A stretch of 64,000 nucleotides of DNA from NCBI GenBank assembly GCA_025024175.1, contig QCXZ01000064.1, positions 3,410,001 through 3,474,000 of the forward strand. The letters run 5' to 3'. Below the pieces are notes generated by a model. That model made no database searches and was not told the origin of the DNA. It worked only from the letters and a program-made list of their open reading frames with translations. A program made the position numbers and the translations under genes. Positions within the stretch are counted from its first letter, which is position 1. Each line of letters begins with the position of its first letter. This document shows, piece by piece, positions 22,824 through 33,353 of the stretch. This stretch comes from Rhyzopertha dominica (Eukaryota > Arthropoda > Insecta > Coleoptera > Bostrichidae).

Positions 22824-23928
22824 AAACTTCATAATATTCAGCACCGCAAACATACCTCGGATGAGAGCATCCCCGAGGGGCGCGCACTTCTCCACTACAG
22901 ATCCCCGAGCAAAAAGCTACTTCAATTCCTTTTTACCACGGCAAATGAAATGGATCCCCGATGCAATTAAATGTCACGAGTGGAGCGGCGTAGGTAAGAT
23001 GCGTCCTTTCCACCCCCATCGCTCCCTCTCCGTGGGGGTCCGCCGCGTGAATTATTTGCTTTTGTACATCGATCGACGTGGCCCGTGGCAGAGGAAATTA
23101 GCACGGATATTCAATTGTTATCGGGCCATGTTCGGGGAAAAATGAACGAAGGCTGTTGTTTTTTGAGCGGGCTGCGAATTCAGTTGCGTTTTGAGAGCCG
23201 GGACGTGTCCGGAATGGGGTAGCTGCGGATCCAGAGGGACAGACATCCGACCTTCGATCTGCCGATGTAATCNAGTTAAAAGTTGTTCCGGCGGAGATCG
23301 GGTGGAAAGGAGGCATGCTACTTTTTAAATTCAGTCGTTTAGGCAAGTTTCTACTCAGAAGTTTACTATCATGAAGCGAGCGATACATGTAACACAAAGA
23401 GATGAGGATTTTTCAGTTGCTTTGAGCAGAAACTAGACAAACATCTTACGGCTGTTTATACTTACTACTCTACTTGGTTTATGCAAGATGAAATCCGTAT
23501 TTTTCATCATATCGATTTGAGAATTTTTATCTAAGCGCTTAAATTATTTCTCTCGGGGGGTATCATCGAACTTTTTCGAAAATTATACTGACTTGCCGAA
23601 AAGAAATAAAAAGGTGCAAGAAAAAAAGACGAGGGCGCCAGAGAAAATTTAATTTTGATACGCAAAACATTTGTTCTTTTCTTTATCGCAGCAAAAATAA
23701 CGAATTTTTGTTGCACAAACTTGAACAATTTTAGCACCGAGGAAGTTAACCTTTAATGCTTTGCGGAGCGGAGCTTCGCGCTCGTAGACTATGCAGATGT
23801 ACCCCTTCTTGCAATGCTTTTATAATTTGCAGATGGACTCGTCAACTATCTATATTTATTGTCTCTTCTTAAAACTGACACCACTTTTGTTTATATCGCT
23901 AGGGAAATCTTTGATGCTACTCGAAGGT
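22824..23928. other. No gene recognised; GC-richer island 22850-23250
   Basis: Frames at 22810-23145 (plus) and 23098-23397 (minus) lie in a GC-richer patch. They show no domain, and the minus frame contains an N. The following 700 bases are AT-rich. This may be unique host DNA between elements. Confidence 0.4.
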
Positions 23929-24180
23929 TTTAGTTTTGAATACACACGCGGAAAGAGTATTTTTGGGAGTTAAAACAGGAAAATTGCTATACGCAGGTGG
24001 GTGAAATAAATTTTGCATCAATTGTGCAAAGGCAGATAACAATCCCAGTGTGCAGAGCACAGATGCACAAAAAATTGGAAAGGAATATCTACTTGAATGG
24101 AATCCGATATAATTGCTAAAAGTTTCAAGGTACGGACTGAAGTATGTAAAACTTTTGCACAGAACCAAAACCAGACGAAG
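23929..24180 (+). pseudogene. Remnant of the Mutator-like transposase that accompanies YqaJ domains
   Basis: Three-frame reading shows GVKTGKLLYAGG, then NKFCINCAKA, then (after damage) LLEWNPI and YGLKYVKLL. These pieces match, in order, a conserved cysteine-containing block (GV.TGKL...G.R...C..C, then a W-containing block, then Y.L.Y) that I recall from arthropod Mutator-like transposases encoded next to YqaJ nuclease domains. The fragment is only about 80 residues and has stops. It lies 140 bp upstream of the YqaJ frame on the same strand, which supports one parent element. No acidic catalytic residue can be assigned. Confidence 0.45.
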
Positions 24181-24321
24181 AGAACTTCATTTCTGAAGTG
24201 GACGAATGTGGTTTACTTGGCGATTAACTGACATGCTCTAAAATATTAGTGCAAAATTAGTGCATAATCTTTTATTAAACATGACTAGCAACGCAACAGA
24301 GACAAATAATTTATCGAAAAA

Positions 24322-24910
24322 TTGCCAAACGAACCCCCCCGAAAATTTACAAAAAAAAAAGATATGAGCCGTATTCCTAAGCGGAAACGAGATAAAGCTT
24401 GTAGAAGACTTTTTGCAGATGATCGACCACAAAAAAGTGAAAACAAGTCTGTTGGTCCCGATTCAGATCATGGCCAAGTCAACAGTGAATCTGATGAAGA
24501 AGATGTCATCGATGATGACCATAAAGAGCAGCAAATGGGAGAACTGTTGTCAAAAACTTCAACACGACTTGATGAAATAGAAAAAGATAGCATAGGTCAA
24601 TCTGCTAATCCGAGGTGGTTCCAAGAACGATCATATAGATTAACTGCTTGCAATGTTGGTCGTGTTGTATTTCGCCGGAATCCCAATACCTATGACATTC
24701 TTGCTAAAAGTTTTGTTCATTCTCCCTTCAAAGGCAATAAATATATGTGTTGGGGCAGTGATAATGAAGACTTGGCAAAAAAATTGAAACTTTAACTGGA
24801 TTTCAAATTAAAAACTGTAGTTTTTTTGTGCACTGCAATCACCAAAATATATTAGCAGTAATTGTCATTTGTCTACATTACTTTACTGATTTTGAGGTTA
24901 CATTTTAACC
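24322..24910 (+). pseudogene. YqaJ-like viral recombinase/exonuclease domain, frameshifted
   Basis: The 157-codon frame has a charged, low-complexity N-terminus (residues 1-90, rich in K, E and D) and then NPRWFQERSYRLTACNVGRV, the start of the YqaJ nuclease fold. It continues with CWGSDNEDLAK, which holds the glutamate of the GxxNE-type catalytic block. The frame ends at 24795 in a run of seven A residues. In the next frame the domain continues (KKIETLTGFQIKNCSFFV), so a one-base slip in the A run broke it. YqaJ domains belong to the lambda-exonuclease-like PD-(D/E)XK group and occur in viruses and some transposons. Here a transposon origin is most likely. Confidence 0.7.
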
Positions 24911-25458
24911 GGCTTCTCTCTTTATGTACATAAAAATCGGCGATTAGTATTATTAATAGTAAAAATTCACGTTTCTGAGTTTTTCAAATATGTATATTTA
25001 CAAACAAAATCTACCTTGATTGTATTTTATAATAAAACATACTATTACTTACTTTACTTTTTTAAATTTTGACAAATTTATAGAAATAAAATAAATTTAT
25101 ATAAATTTATTCTTCAAAAAAGTTTCACTTGGGGCTAAAGTGTACAAGTCAGAGCTGTAAATAAATAATAAATAAATTTACTTGGTGTAAAATTAATTAC
25201 ACGGAATTCAATTGAATTTAAAAAAAAGAGTTTCACCAGAAAAAGTAACATTTGCCCAAATGACAAATTACCGTGCTCATAAACGGTTGGTCTATGCATT
25301 ATGCTGTCAATACTAGAGTGACAGGTTAGGGGGTCATAACTTATCTTGCAGACCAATATAGTGACAGGTTTTGTCACGTCCACGTGGACTAATTATGTTA
25401 CCGCCCTAAAAAATTTACTTGGCCCAAAACGTATGAACAGCCTTATAAATACTTGTTA
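24911..25458. other. No gene recognised
   Basis: Very AT-rich DNA. The minus frame at 25135-25383 has no domain. A transposon end starts at 25459. Confidence 0.4.
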
Positions 25459-25724
25459 TACAGGGTGATTCATTAAGAATGGGCAATCTCTGAATTGGAG
25501 ATACTACACACCAAAATATGGTGATTGAGCTTAATATGCCTTATGCAAATGTTGTAGGTTTACGAGATACAGGGTGTTCAAAGTTGGAATTTTAATTTGA
25601 AATTTCTCAATAATTTTGTGATTTTAAGCAGTATCGTCTGGAAAATTGGCAACTCTATGTTTTTTGATAAGAGAATTACGAATTTAATGCTAAATTTAGC
25701 ACTATGTATAAAGGGCATTAATTA

Positions 25725-25727
25725 ATA

Positions 25728-25777
<50 letters not shown>
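25725..25777. repeat. AAT/TAA microsatellite tail
   Basis: About 50 bases of AATAATAAT..., interrupted once by AGT. It is the 3' tail of the minus-strand retrotransposon. Confidence 0.9.
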
Positions 25778-26890
25778 TTTATTTAAACATACTATTGGGC
25801 GAAAAATATAAACTTAGTTCAATATGAGAAATAAACAAACCAAAAACATAAACAACTATAGCACCATGCTTTGACTATAATTACAAGCTAATGACTTAAC
25901 CTATACATCATTTGTTTTTTGGAACTTTCTACAGAGCATATTTTAGTACACAAATCAAGGTGTTCATTATAACATTTTATAGCATTACAAGTAAAAGACC
26001 GCGTATATAAGGAGCTGCGGAAGCTAGCCGTCGATAAATGGTGGACATATCTAAGAGATAAATCAATGTAATGCAAGCTGCGATAATAAATACAATAAAA
26101 CTTATTACGCAAGTATTTTGGCGAAGAGGATCGAAAGACACGAAACAAGAAAGTTGCAAGGTGGTAACGAAAAAGTTGATCAATTTTTAACCATTTAAGT
26201 TGCTGTATGCACTTACTGATATGAGCATACTTTTTTAGTCCAAATATGAATCTGCAGCAGTTATTCTGCACCTTCTGAAGCCTGTATTTATCAACGGCAT
26301 CAAGACAAGGAAAAATGCCGTAAAACAATAAAGTAAGTGAGGGATTACCAGAGATTCGCATAATTTTTTTCTAAGTTTAAAGTTGAGAATAATATGATTA
26401 GAGTAACATTTTTTAATAACAGAAGACACGTGATTTTTAAAACGAAGGTCATTATCTATACTTAAACCAAGACTTTTGATACTTTCATATACAAGCAGTT
26501 GATTATGATCCACATGTACATTAATAGCATCCTTCACAAAACATTTTTGTGACGATTTCGACGAGAAGTATACTAAGGAACACTTATTGCTGTTCAGCTT
26601 TAAGTTAATGTTACTAGAACATTCACTAATGTTGCCTAGGTCCTCATTCATTTATAAGCATGCCCTCTCTATGTTCTGTGGGTTGAAATGGTGTAAAAGA
26701 CAAATATCGTCAGCGTATGCCACGCAAGTTGAAAATTTGGGCTTCGAAAGTAAATCAGCGGTGTAAATTAAAAACAGAATTGGTCCCAAGATAGATCCTT
26801 GAGGGACTCCCGACGTCACTCTGCCGACATCAGACATTTCGCCACCCAGCCAACTTGCGCCCATATCTTGCAAACGAGAGCTGACACGGA
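25776..26890 (-). pseudogene. Non-LTR retrotransposon reverse transcriptase, minus strand, frameshifted
   Basis: From 26890 downward the translation passes SSRLQDMGASWLGG, motif B ([22 protein letters not shown]), motif C (CVAYADDICLLHHF), then the thumb (LKLNSNKCSLVYFSSK), SLGLSIDNDLRFKNHV and a C-terminal domain (YRLQKVQNNCCRFIFG ...). A stop separates the first two frames at about 26651, and a frame change lies at about 26350. Both YADD aspartates are present but motif A and everything before it are missing. It is related in type to the minus copy at 36.9-38.4 kb (similar VQNACCR..YGL block) and ends with a TAA-type tail. Confidence 0.8.
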
Positions 26891-27010
26891 CTTGAAAGAA
26901 TTCCAGAAAATGCATTTTAATTACCCATAGGCCCATACACAATTTCAAAGAAATCGGTCGAACAGAACCTGAAATATCCTGCTGGTTCCATACTTTGTAG
27001 CGAACCTGTA

Positions 27011-27705
27011 TATTGTTATTCATATTTTACAGCAAAATTTTCTTTTATTATTACTGTCGTCTATCTACTGTCTGCTGATACCCTTTTTTGGGATACACCC
27101 CGTAGAAAGAGCAATATCCGAAAGCTCTAATTAAAGAATACACTTACTTTCAGCTCAAAAGCAGTTTTGTGCCAACCCAAAATTATTTATTTGTTTAAAC
27201 TTAGTGCTAACGCTTCGCCCATTATCAAGTCACTCCCACCTTAATATTTAACCTATTTCAACCCCCTAGTAACGCGCCCTCTTCGGTCCTAATGCATAAT
27301 TCTGATATATCGACTCATGACAGCGCTTTTCACCCCCAGGTTACCTGGGGGTGGCATCCATTATGCACGGTGTGCAGTCGGAGCGCTTTCCCCGGGAAAA
27401 TTTTCGACCGTAGGCCGTAAACACCGCGAAGACCCTAATGGAAACGAATGCTTGGAGGGAGACCTGTTGCTCGTCGAAAGCCGCCCTGTTTCAGCCGGCA
27501 CTCCCCTTCTCGCCGAATTTCACTCGCCCGGCAACAGTTTTCGCGGCACTTCTCAGATTATGAACCGCGGGCGGCATTAACTAGCAAGTGGTTTACCCCC
27601 GGAGAGCTGTCAGGCTCAATTTGATGTTGTTATGTTGATGGCAGCGCCTGCACTGAACTAATCACAGGGGTGGTGGTTTGCTGGCTTCTTGAAACATTGT
27701 AAAAG
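27011..27705. other. No gene recognised; GC-richer island 27290-27620
   Basis: The plus frame 27317-27580 (87 codons) lies in GC-rich DNA and shows no domain. It is probably unique host DNA between transposons. The segment leads into the flank of the DD37E element. Confidence 0.4.
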
Positions 27706-27721
27706 GTTTGGGCGCATTATA

Positions 27722-29017
27722 ACGTATGTCTCAAAAGTTTTGGCACAACATTCACTGGCGTTAAAACTGGCGATAATGATAACACATCGAAATGGCTTTG
27801 GAAACAAAAATTCTTCAATCGATTCTCTTTATTGTGACAGCTCAGTTTTAAGTAATATTTGCATAGAAATGTCTTATAAATTAGATCTTCGGAAAAGTAT
27901 ATACTCTTTGGTTGGGCGGTTGCCAAAACCAGAGATAGTACGCTTGTTCGAAGATCAAAATATCGCTCGCCGTACTATTTATCGTACAATAGCTGAGTGT
28001 GAGCAAGGTATACCATGCCTAAATTTACCAAAAAGTGGAAGACCAAGAATTTTTACTCAAGAGAGAGCAGAAAGATTGGTGAGAAGGGCTAAAAATAGAG
28101 TTGGAGTGTCTCTCAGGAAATTGGCACGTGAATATCGCACTTCTAAGGACACAGTTTCGAGGGAATTGGTCAGAAATGCTGTAGAATATCGAAAACGAAG
28201 AAAATGTCCAAAATATACGGAAAATCAGTTGGCACGGATACCACGATGTTGTCGGGCATTAAGGCGGATCCATTTTGCAAACGACAGAATCATCGTTATG
28301 GACGACGAAAAATATTTTACACTGGGCAATTCGGAGATGAAGGGAAATGATGGGTTTTATACCGACAACATAGAAAACTGTCCAGACAATGTAAAATATA
28401 AAGAAAAGGCGAAATTCGCCGACAAAATTTTAGTTTGGTGTGCCATTTCCACTGCGGGAATATCCAGGCCTTATGTCGGACGTGTAAAGGGCGAAGCAAT
28501 AAACAGTCAGCGCTATATTCAAAACTGTCTGACCAAATTGGCTGACTTTATTCACGAGTATCATGCTGAAGACAACATAATGTTTTGGCCAGATTTAGCT
28601 TCTTGCCATTACGCACGCGAATCTCAAAATTGGCTTAACGCTCATAACATCCCATTTGTACCCAGAAACGATAATCCCCCTAACCTACCCCAGGCTCGTC
28701 CAATTGAAGATTTTTGGGCACTTTTATCTAGAAAGGTCTACGATGGAGGATGGCAAGCTGCAAATGAAGAGCAGTTAAGGCGTAGAATCTATACAAAAAT
28801 AAGAGAGGTAGATGGCGAGGTAGTCCAAAACCTAATGCGCGATGTCCGCAGAAAGTTGCGCCTTGTTGAGGAGCACGGGCCGCTTCATTTGATTTGAATT
28901 GTTAATTTTGTTGTTTGTAATATTGTTAATCCTTGCATATAATTAAAATTTAAGTAAAATTATCTTTGCGTGTTAAAATTGAATAAAGTAATTTGTGCCA
29001 AAACTTTTGAGACATGT
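27722..29017 (+). mobile_element. Full-length DD37E (ITmD37E-type) Tc1-like transposon
   Basis: Terminal inverted repeats are about 25-28 bp. The left is ACGTATGTCTCAAAAGTTTT and on to GGCACAA; the right, read inward, is ACATGTCTCAAAAGTTTTGG and on to CACAA, with a 2-base length difference. TA flanks both sides (27720-27721 and 29018-29019). The outer flanks GGGCGCATTA and GTTGGGCC are contiguous as GGGCGCATTATAGTTGGGCC at 22143-22162, so the insertion into a MULE-family copy and its TA duplication are confirmed by a paralogous empty site. Length is 1296 bp. It encodes one uninterrupted transposase. Confidence 0.9.
27869..28897 (+). CDS. DD37E transposase, apparently intact (342 aa)
   Basis: This enzyme would cut and paste its own element, binding the terminal repeats in the nucleus and inserting at TA. 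The ATG at 27869 is chosen because it begins the conserved region and leaves a normal length of 342 residues. The frame is open upstream to 27689, but that part is terminal repeat and leader. Residues 10-45 form the first helix-turn-helix, then the GRPR hinge (57-60), then a second helix-turn-helix (about 63-105). The catalytic triad is visible: D146 in VMDDEKYF, D242 in FWPDLASCHYA and E280 in QARPIEDFW, with 37 residues between the last two, which defines DD37E. No stop, frameshift or N occurs. Similar DD37E elements are known from mosquitoes and other insects. A broken 5' piece of the same family is at 15510 and a distant decayed relative at 43580-44621. Activity is inferred only from intactness. 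Confidence 0.88.
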   Translation: MSYKLDLRKSIYSLVGRLPKPEIVRLFEDQNIARRTIYRTIAECEQGIPCLNLPKSGRPRIFTQERAERLVRRAKNRVGVSLRKLAREYRTSKDTVSRELVRNAVEYRKRRKCPKYTENQLARIPRCCRALRRIHFANDRIIVMDDEKYFTLGNSEMKGNDGFYTDNIENCPDNVKYKEKAKFADKILVWCAISTAGISRPYVGRVKGEAINSQRYIQNCLTKLADFIHEYHAEDNIMFWPDLASCHYARESQNWLNAHNIPFVPRNDNPPNLPQARPIEDFWALLSRKVYDGGWQAANEEQLRRRIYTKIREVDGEVVQNLMRDVRRKLRLVEEHGPLHLI

Positions 29018-29180
29018 TAGTTGGGCCAGAAACCTTCTCGCCCCCTAATCTGCCATTAGAATTGGGCCAGAAGGATGCGGACGGTGGTTTATGACCCTCC
29101 CACTGATAATTATCGATAACGAATGCTAATCAGATCCTGCTAAAGTATCAAGCAACGATCTATAAGACTCATTATACGAA
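29018..29180 (+). repeat. MULE-family copy 3, right flank of the DD37E element
   Basis: GTTGGGCCAGAAACC to CAGATCCTGCTA matches 22154-22270 of copy 1. From about 29144 the sequence becomes the inverted counterpart of 30965-30997 (AGTATCAAGCAACGA), a roughly 32-bp inverted repeat that suggests rearrangement of this family. Confidence 0.65.
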
Positions 29181-29939
29181 CAGCCGATTACCGCTCACAA
29201 TGGTTTACAAGTATTACCTGAAGCTGTCGTAAATAACAGACGGGTTCGGCACGTTCCACTGTTTTGCAGCGGAGTAGACCGTATCCAAAAATTGTGTTTA
29301 GGCTTTTTTAGAATTTTTTTTTCCGTACACATTATTATTATTACAATTTGAACTACAAATATTTCTCATCTAATAGTTTTTAATGTATGACTAAATCGTA
29401 TTCTTTCCTAATTTAATGAGTAATATTTATTTTTATAAACATGAATGGTATACATTCCAATTTCAATGCGGCAGCCCATACTTTCTAATTTCTGATCGCG
29501 GTGTGCAATCGTCCTCTGCCCTGTTTCTTCACAGGTTAAAATTTTCTTTTAATCCGGAGGGTCATAAACGTAGCTTCTACCTGTATATTTGTTTGGAAAT
29601 AAAAAGAAATCGGAACTATTCTACTCCTACTATAAACGGTATTGAAAGCATATGTGTTTACTTATATTTTAAAGTTTTACAGCATATTAGCGTACCAAGT
29701 GCAATATTTTTTACTTATTCTGTCATACCTACATATATGCTTACATTTAGCCACTTATTAAGAGGCGCTTGTGACAAATACATTTCGTAGGGCAACTGAT
29801 CAAACAGATTATTGCTGATTTTAAACCGTGGGACAACTGAGTACCTCCGAAACAAATATGTCCATTCTTATCACTAGGATCTGTCACGGCATATACCTGT
29901 TTGCTTAATCGACTGCTCCGAGCATATCCTGCAAAAGTA
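29181..29939. other. No gene recognised; 124-codon frame at 29416-29790
   Basis: The plus frame 29416-29790 (124 codons) is the longest unexplained one here. It is rich in aromatic residues (F, Y), has no motif I can name and lies in AT-rich DNA. I treat it as chance. Confidence 0.35.
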
Positions 29940-30735
29940 TGTTAAAACCATTGACTTTTCAATGAAAAAAGTGGAAAAGAAGCAATGCTTGATGGAAAGT
30001 CAGGTAATAAGAAAGTGGAGATACGATTATTTAAAATCTATAGAAATGTATAGGCAGGAAAATCGTGCGATATTTTTCCTCGACGAAACATGGTACGATA
30101 CCCATCATACAATAGAAAAAGGATGGGTTGGTGACTCATGAAACTGCAACGTCAATATTCCGGCGTCAAAAGGAAAAAGAAGCAAGCGCCGATTATCATT
30201 CTTATATGAATGCGAAAGTGTTTGAAAATTGGTTCAAAAACATTTTATTGCCCAAATTGCCACCAAACAGCGTCATAGTAATGGACAACGCTAGTTACCA
30301 TTCGGAGCAACTGGATAAAATTCCAAATACAACAACTAATAAGAAAAGAGTTTTTAAGCAAAGAAGATTTATATTTCGAAGAGAACTACACAAAAAAAGT
30401 GCTTGGCACAAAAAAAATTTCGAAGAAATTTAAAATTGACATTCTCGCTTCTGAATGTGGACACGCCATTCTACGATTACCCCCATATCATTGCATTTTC
30501 AACCCCATTGAAATAGGGGCAGTTGAAACAAAGAATTCGACGAGGTAACACTGGTGGAAATTTTAGCAATGAAATGCTGCTAAAAATTAAACACGAAGCT
30601 TAAGTCTCGATGCATGGAGAAATTCAGTGCGGCATGTACTGGACACTGAAAATCGGTACAGAACGAATCATGTACAAGAATTAATAATAGAAGTTAATCG
30701 TGATTTTAGCAGTGAATATGATAGTGAGTAATTTT
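29940..30735 (+). pseudogene. DDE_3-type transposase (VMDNASYHS family), decayed
   Basis: Order of recognisable blocks: IFFLDETWYDTHHT (first aspartate, about 30080), GWVGDS then NIPASKGKR, a deletion of roughly 40 residues, DYHSYMNAKVFENWF, LLPKLPPNSVIVMDNASYHS (second aspartate, about 30280), and RLPPYHCIFNPIEIG (glutamate, about 30475-30520), ending with HVRHV...YRTNHVQELII and an acidic tail near 30735. All three catalytic residues can be identified. The region contains a stop at 30142, an internal deletion with frame change near 30170 and another frame change after 30430. The family is a Tc1/mariner-superfamily type common in insects and aphids. Related fragments lie at 11610 and 63570. 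Terminal repeats were not found. Confidence 0.75.
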
Positions 30736-30964
30736 TTTTACTTTGTGACTCTTGTAATGTGTTTATTAGCAAGCTGTAATGAACATAATCGATACCGTGT
30801 ATAAATTTTATTGTGCACTATTGTAAATCTTTTCTAACAAATGTAAATAATTTTCTACTTACTAATTTATATGTGTGTATGTGGCCGACCATAAGGTTGT
30901 AAAAACCCTCATTTACAATACAATAGTTTACAACGGCCGACCATCAAGCTGTAAAACCCTCTGC

Positions 30965-31740
30965 ATAAGTCAGTCTCATAGGTCGTTGCTTGATACTATA
31001 CCTGATTACTTTAAAAAGCAGGTAATTTGGACGCAAATATTTTGTGCTTGTGGACCCAACTAGACCACGAAACACAATTAAGATAGATGCAATTTATCTA
31101 TACAATGTAAATTATTGTTGGAAACTTTTCCATAATGTCCTTAATAATTTGTTTAAGGGGGTGGTTACCTGCTAAAATGAGTTTATGAATTCTACACCTT
31201 AAATCAAATCAAACAGTTTCACCAAAGTTTCTAGTGCACATTCATACTGGCGAAATGGAAGTTGTGCCCATGCAAAAAGAAACAGGCAAAAAAGTGCTGA
31301 AAACGGAACTGTGCGTTGGAGGTGTACAAATGAAATAACAAAATGTCCTGCAAAAATCTACACGTCGCCGTCGGCTGGAAATGAAATCTTGCACTCCGAA
31401 TTATCTCACAATCACAAAGAAGAGATAAATCTACACAGGCACATTGTCAACAACAGTGTGAAAAGGAAAGCTCTAGAAAATGTACATGAAAAACCTGCCA
31501 AATTGGTGCATACGGAGCTTTGGCCCAGCCCTGGCATAAACAATAACATAACTACATGCGATATGGACTAGTAAAACGCAAAAAGACGTTTTCGAAGATG
31601 TAAAAACTTTCGCACCCATGATAGACAACTAAGAATCATTTGTCCTGACAAATAATGCTCCTTATAGCAATCTTGACTTTTTATGTTCTACTAGAATTGT
31701 GTATATGGACGGCACATTTGATTTGAAGGAACTATGAAAC
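30965..31740 (+). mobile_element. FLYWCH/Mutator-like family copy 2
   Basis: The segment matches 22277-22790 of copy 1 and continues further downstream, into the catalytic part of the transposase. The right end is not recognised. It starts with the inverted counterpart of 29144-29175. Confidence 0.65.
31257..31735 (+). pseudogene. FLYWCH domain plus start of MULE transposase, broken
   Basis: The start MEVVPMQKETGKKV matches copy 1, but a deletion removes about 39 bases (the NNYKFCIAN aromatic block) relative to it. The rest of the FLYWCH finger (RWRCTNEITKCPAKI ... LSHNHKEE) is in the frame from 31311 to 31571. Beyond the stop, other frames give FVLTNNAPYSNL and then TRIVYMDGTFDLKEL at about 31690-31730. 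The MDGTF block is the first-aspartate motif of Mutator-like transposases. So this copy preserves both the DNA-binding finger and the start of the DDE core, separated by stops. It links the orphan finger at 22533 to a MULE. Confidence 0.7.
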
Positions 31741-33353
31741 AGTTGATGACTTAAGAGCTGCCGGTTTACAAGCTTTTGCTAAAATTTACAGACATTTTAT
31801 TAGTAAGGCAACTTACTCCATTTTAAAAAGATGCCATTTAAGCATACAAATATAATGAAGGATGATTTTGTTGACCAGTGTTATTCTTATTTGTGTCTTA
31901 ATGTTAAGAAAATTGAGCAGAACCTATTAACAAAGCTTATTGTTTTCTTCAATGAAGTTCTTCCTTGTCGTTAACATATTCCTGATGCATACGTAGTATC
32001 TTCTTATACGACGATGAGCGTTTTCTGTTCCTTCAATAATTATTTAAAAGTGAAAATAAAGTGTTATTACTAAAGTCGATGATATGGTGAAGTGCGGACA
32101 CAACTTTGTTAAGATACATCCAATATAAACAGTAATTGAAACAACGAAAGTATTCTGTTTTTCAAAACAGACATGCAAGATAAAAATCTGAGTTTTGGGG
32201 TAAAATAGAAAATTTTTACTACCATTACGACAGCGTATTGTAGGATCTTTTGGAAAACAATACTATTGTTCACCAATGAAATGCCTCGGTTATTTCCCGA
32301 ATTAACGATCCTAAAGCTCAGACAACATCTAAAAAGTTAAAGATTCCCTAAGAATTTGTCGTAGATGAGCTATCTGCGGATAAGACGAATAATATTTTAA
32401 AGACTTCGGAGATTATTCCACCCTCATCCCCGTTCAGCGACAGACGAGTTCTTAAAAGTTGTTTCAGCAAACCGTACCCTAGTTTCGAAGTTCTTCTTTT
32501 AAAGCTGCTCCTGCACCGGACGCGTTTAACTGCTAATCCATTAAGAATTAGCGCGGCGTCATTCGGAAAGGGATAGAAAAAAGTCGTTACCACCCCCCTG
32601 CAGTCGTCTGAATTGCCAGTTCGCGGCGACTAACGGTCTAATTAGCGGATAAAACCGATTTCCTTTCAGTGGCGTCGTCCGTCGAGAATGTCGGTGTTAT
32701 TTCTTCGATTGCTGGAATTTACTTNATGCATCTATTGAACTGTGATACACGAAGCAATCCCATTAGCTGAAAGTCGATTTGTAAATTTCAGGAAGGCGCA
32801 TCGAATGTAATCTGAGACCAATGCAAGAAATAAAACTGTATTTAGCAATAGACAACATTCGAAACTGATAATGTAATTTTGAACTACCCAAGACTCAGCC
32901 TACGTCAAAATTTGGCAGCGAATAAATTACATAGGTAAAATTAGTGAATCTGTGAATAAAAGCAACAAAAATAAGACAGCAGCTTTAGGAAGACCGTTAT
33001 ATTTTTCTGATCGGAATCGTTTAGCCAGAATAAAGAATTGTTATAAACCAAATCTATTAATAAGGCCTAAAAAGACGAAGCATGTAAATGTTGAACTCAA
33101 TAAAATTTGAGGCATCACCAAGTGTTATAATTGTTATGTTAAGTTATATCCTGTTGTTTCTTTATTACGCCACAACAGCGCGATATGGTTGACCTTGGAA
33201 CGTGGATCTGCCATTCAGAATATTAGCAAAATAACAGAAAAAAGTACAAAAATGCTAGTTTTGTGCCAATCGATAGTTCACTAAAAAATGTAGATTCATC
33301 AAAGCCTTGAAAACTACCAGTTTACATAAAAAAACATATTCCATTGTTAAAAG
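31741..33353. other. Probable decayed MULE tail, then unrecognised DNA
   Basis: 31740-32100 may be the remainder of the MULE transposase (scattered helix-like pieces), but I cannot align it. 32340-32700 is a GC-richer island with a domain-free 81-codon minus frame. 33000-33090 reads TAALGRPLYFSDRNRLARI in one frame, a weak resemblance to a transposase helix-turn-helix. Confidence 0.3.

Larger units (their letters stand above)
25725..26916 (-). mobile_element. Truncated non-LTR retrotransposon, minus strand
   Basis: The TTAATTA duplicate (25718-25724 and 26917-26923) brackets the insert. The 3' tail is the long AAT/TAA array at 25725-25775, read as ATT repeats on the minus strand. The 5' end falls within the RT, so the copy is truncated. 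Confidence 0.7.
25459..27010. mobile_element. DNA-transposon remnant with TATACAGG ends, split by a retrotransposon
   Basis: The left end reads TATACAGGGTGATTC (25457 on). The right end read inward is TATACAGGTTCGC (27012 back). Without the insert at 25725-26916 the element is about 360 bp and non-coding. A second internal TACAGGGTGTTC occurs at 25564. The pairing of the two ends is inferred from sequence similarity and position only. Confidence 0.4.

Noticed and set aside
27689..27868. Upstream extension of the DD37E transposase to 27689
   Set aside because: This part covers flanking DNA, the terminal repeat and the leader. The conserved protein starts at 27869.
29416..29790. 124-codon frame as a host gene
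   Set aside because: AT-rich codon use, many aromatic residues, no domain and no splice or homology signal that I can see.
33000..33090. Helix-turn-helix-like LGRPLYFSDRNRLARI
   Set aside because: Too short and the GRP hinge context is not convincing. No other block of a transposase is next to it.
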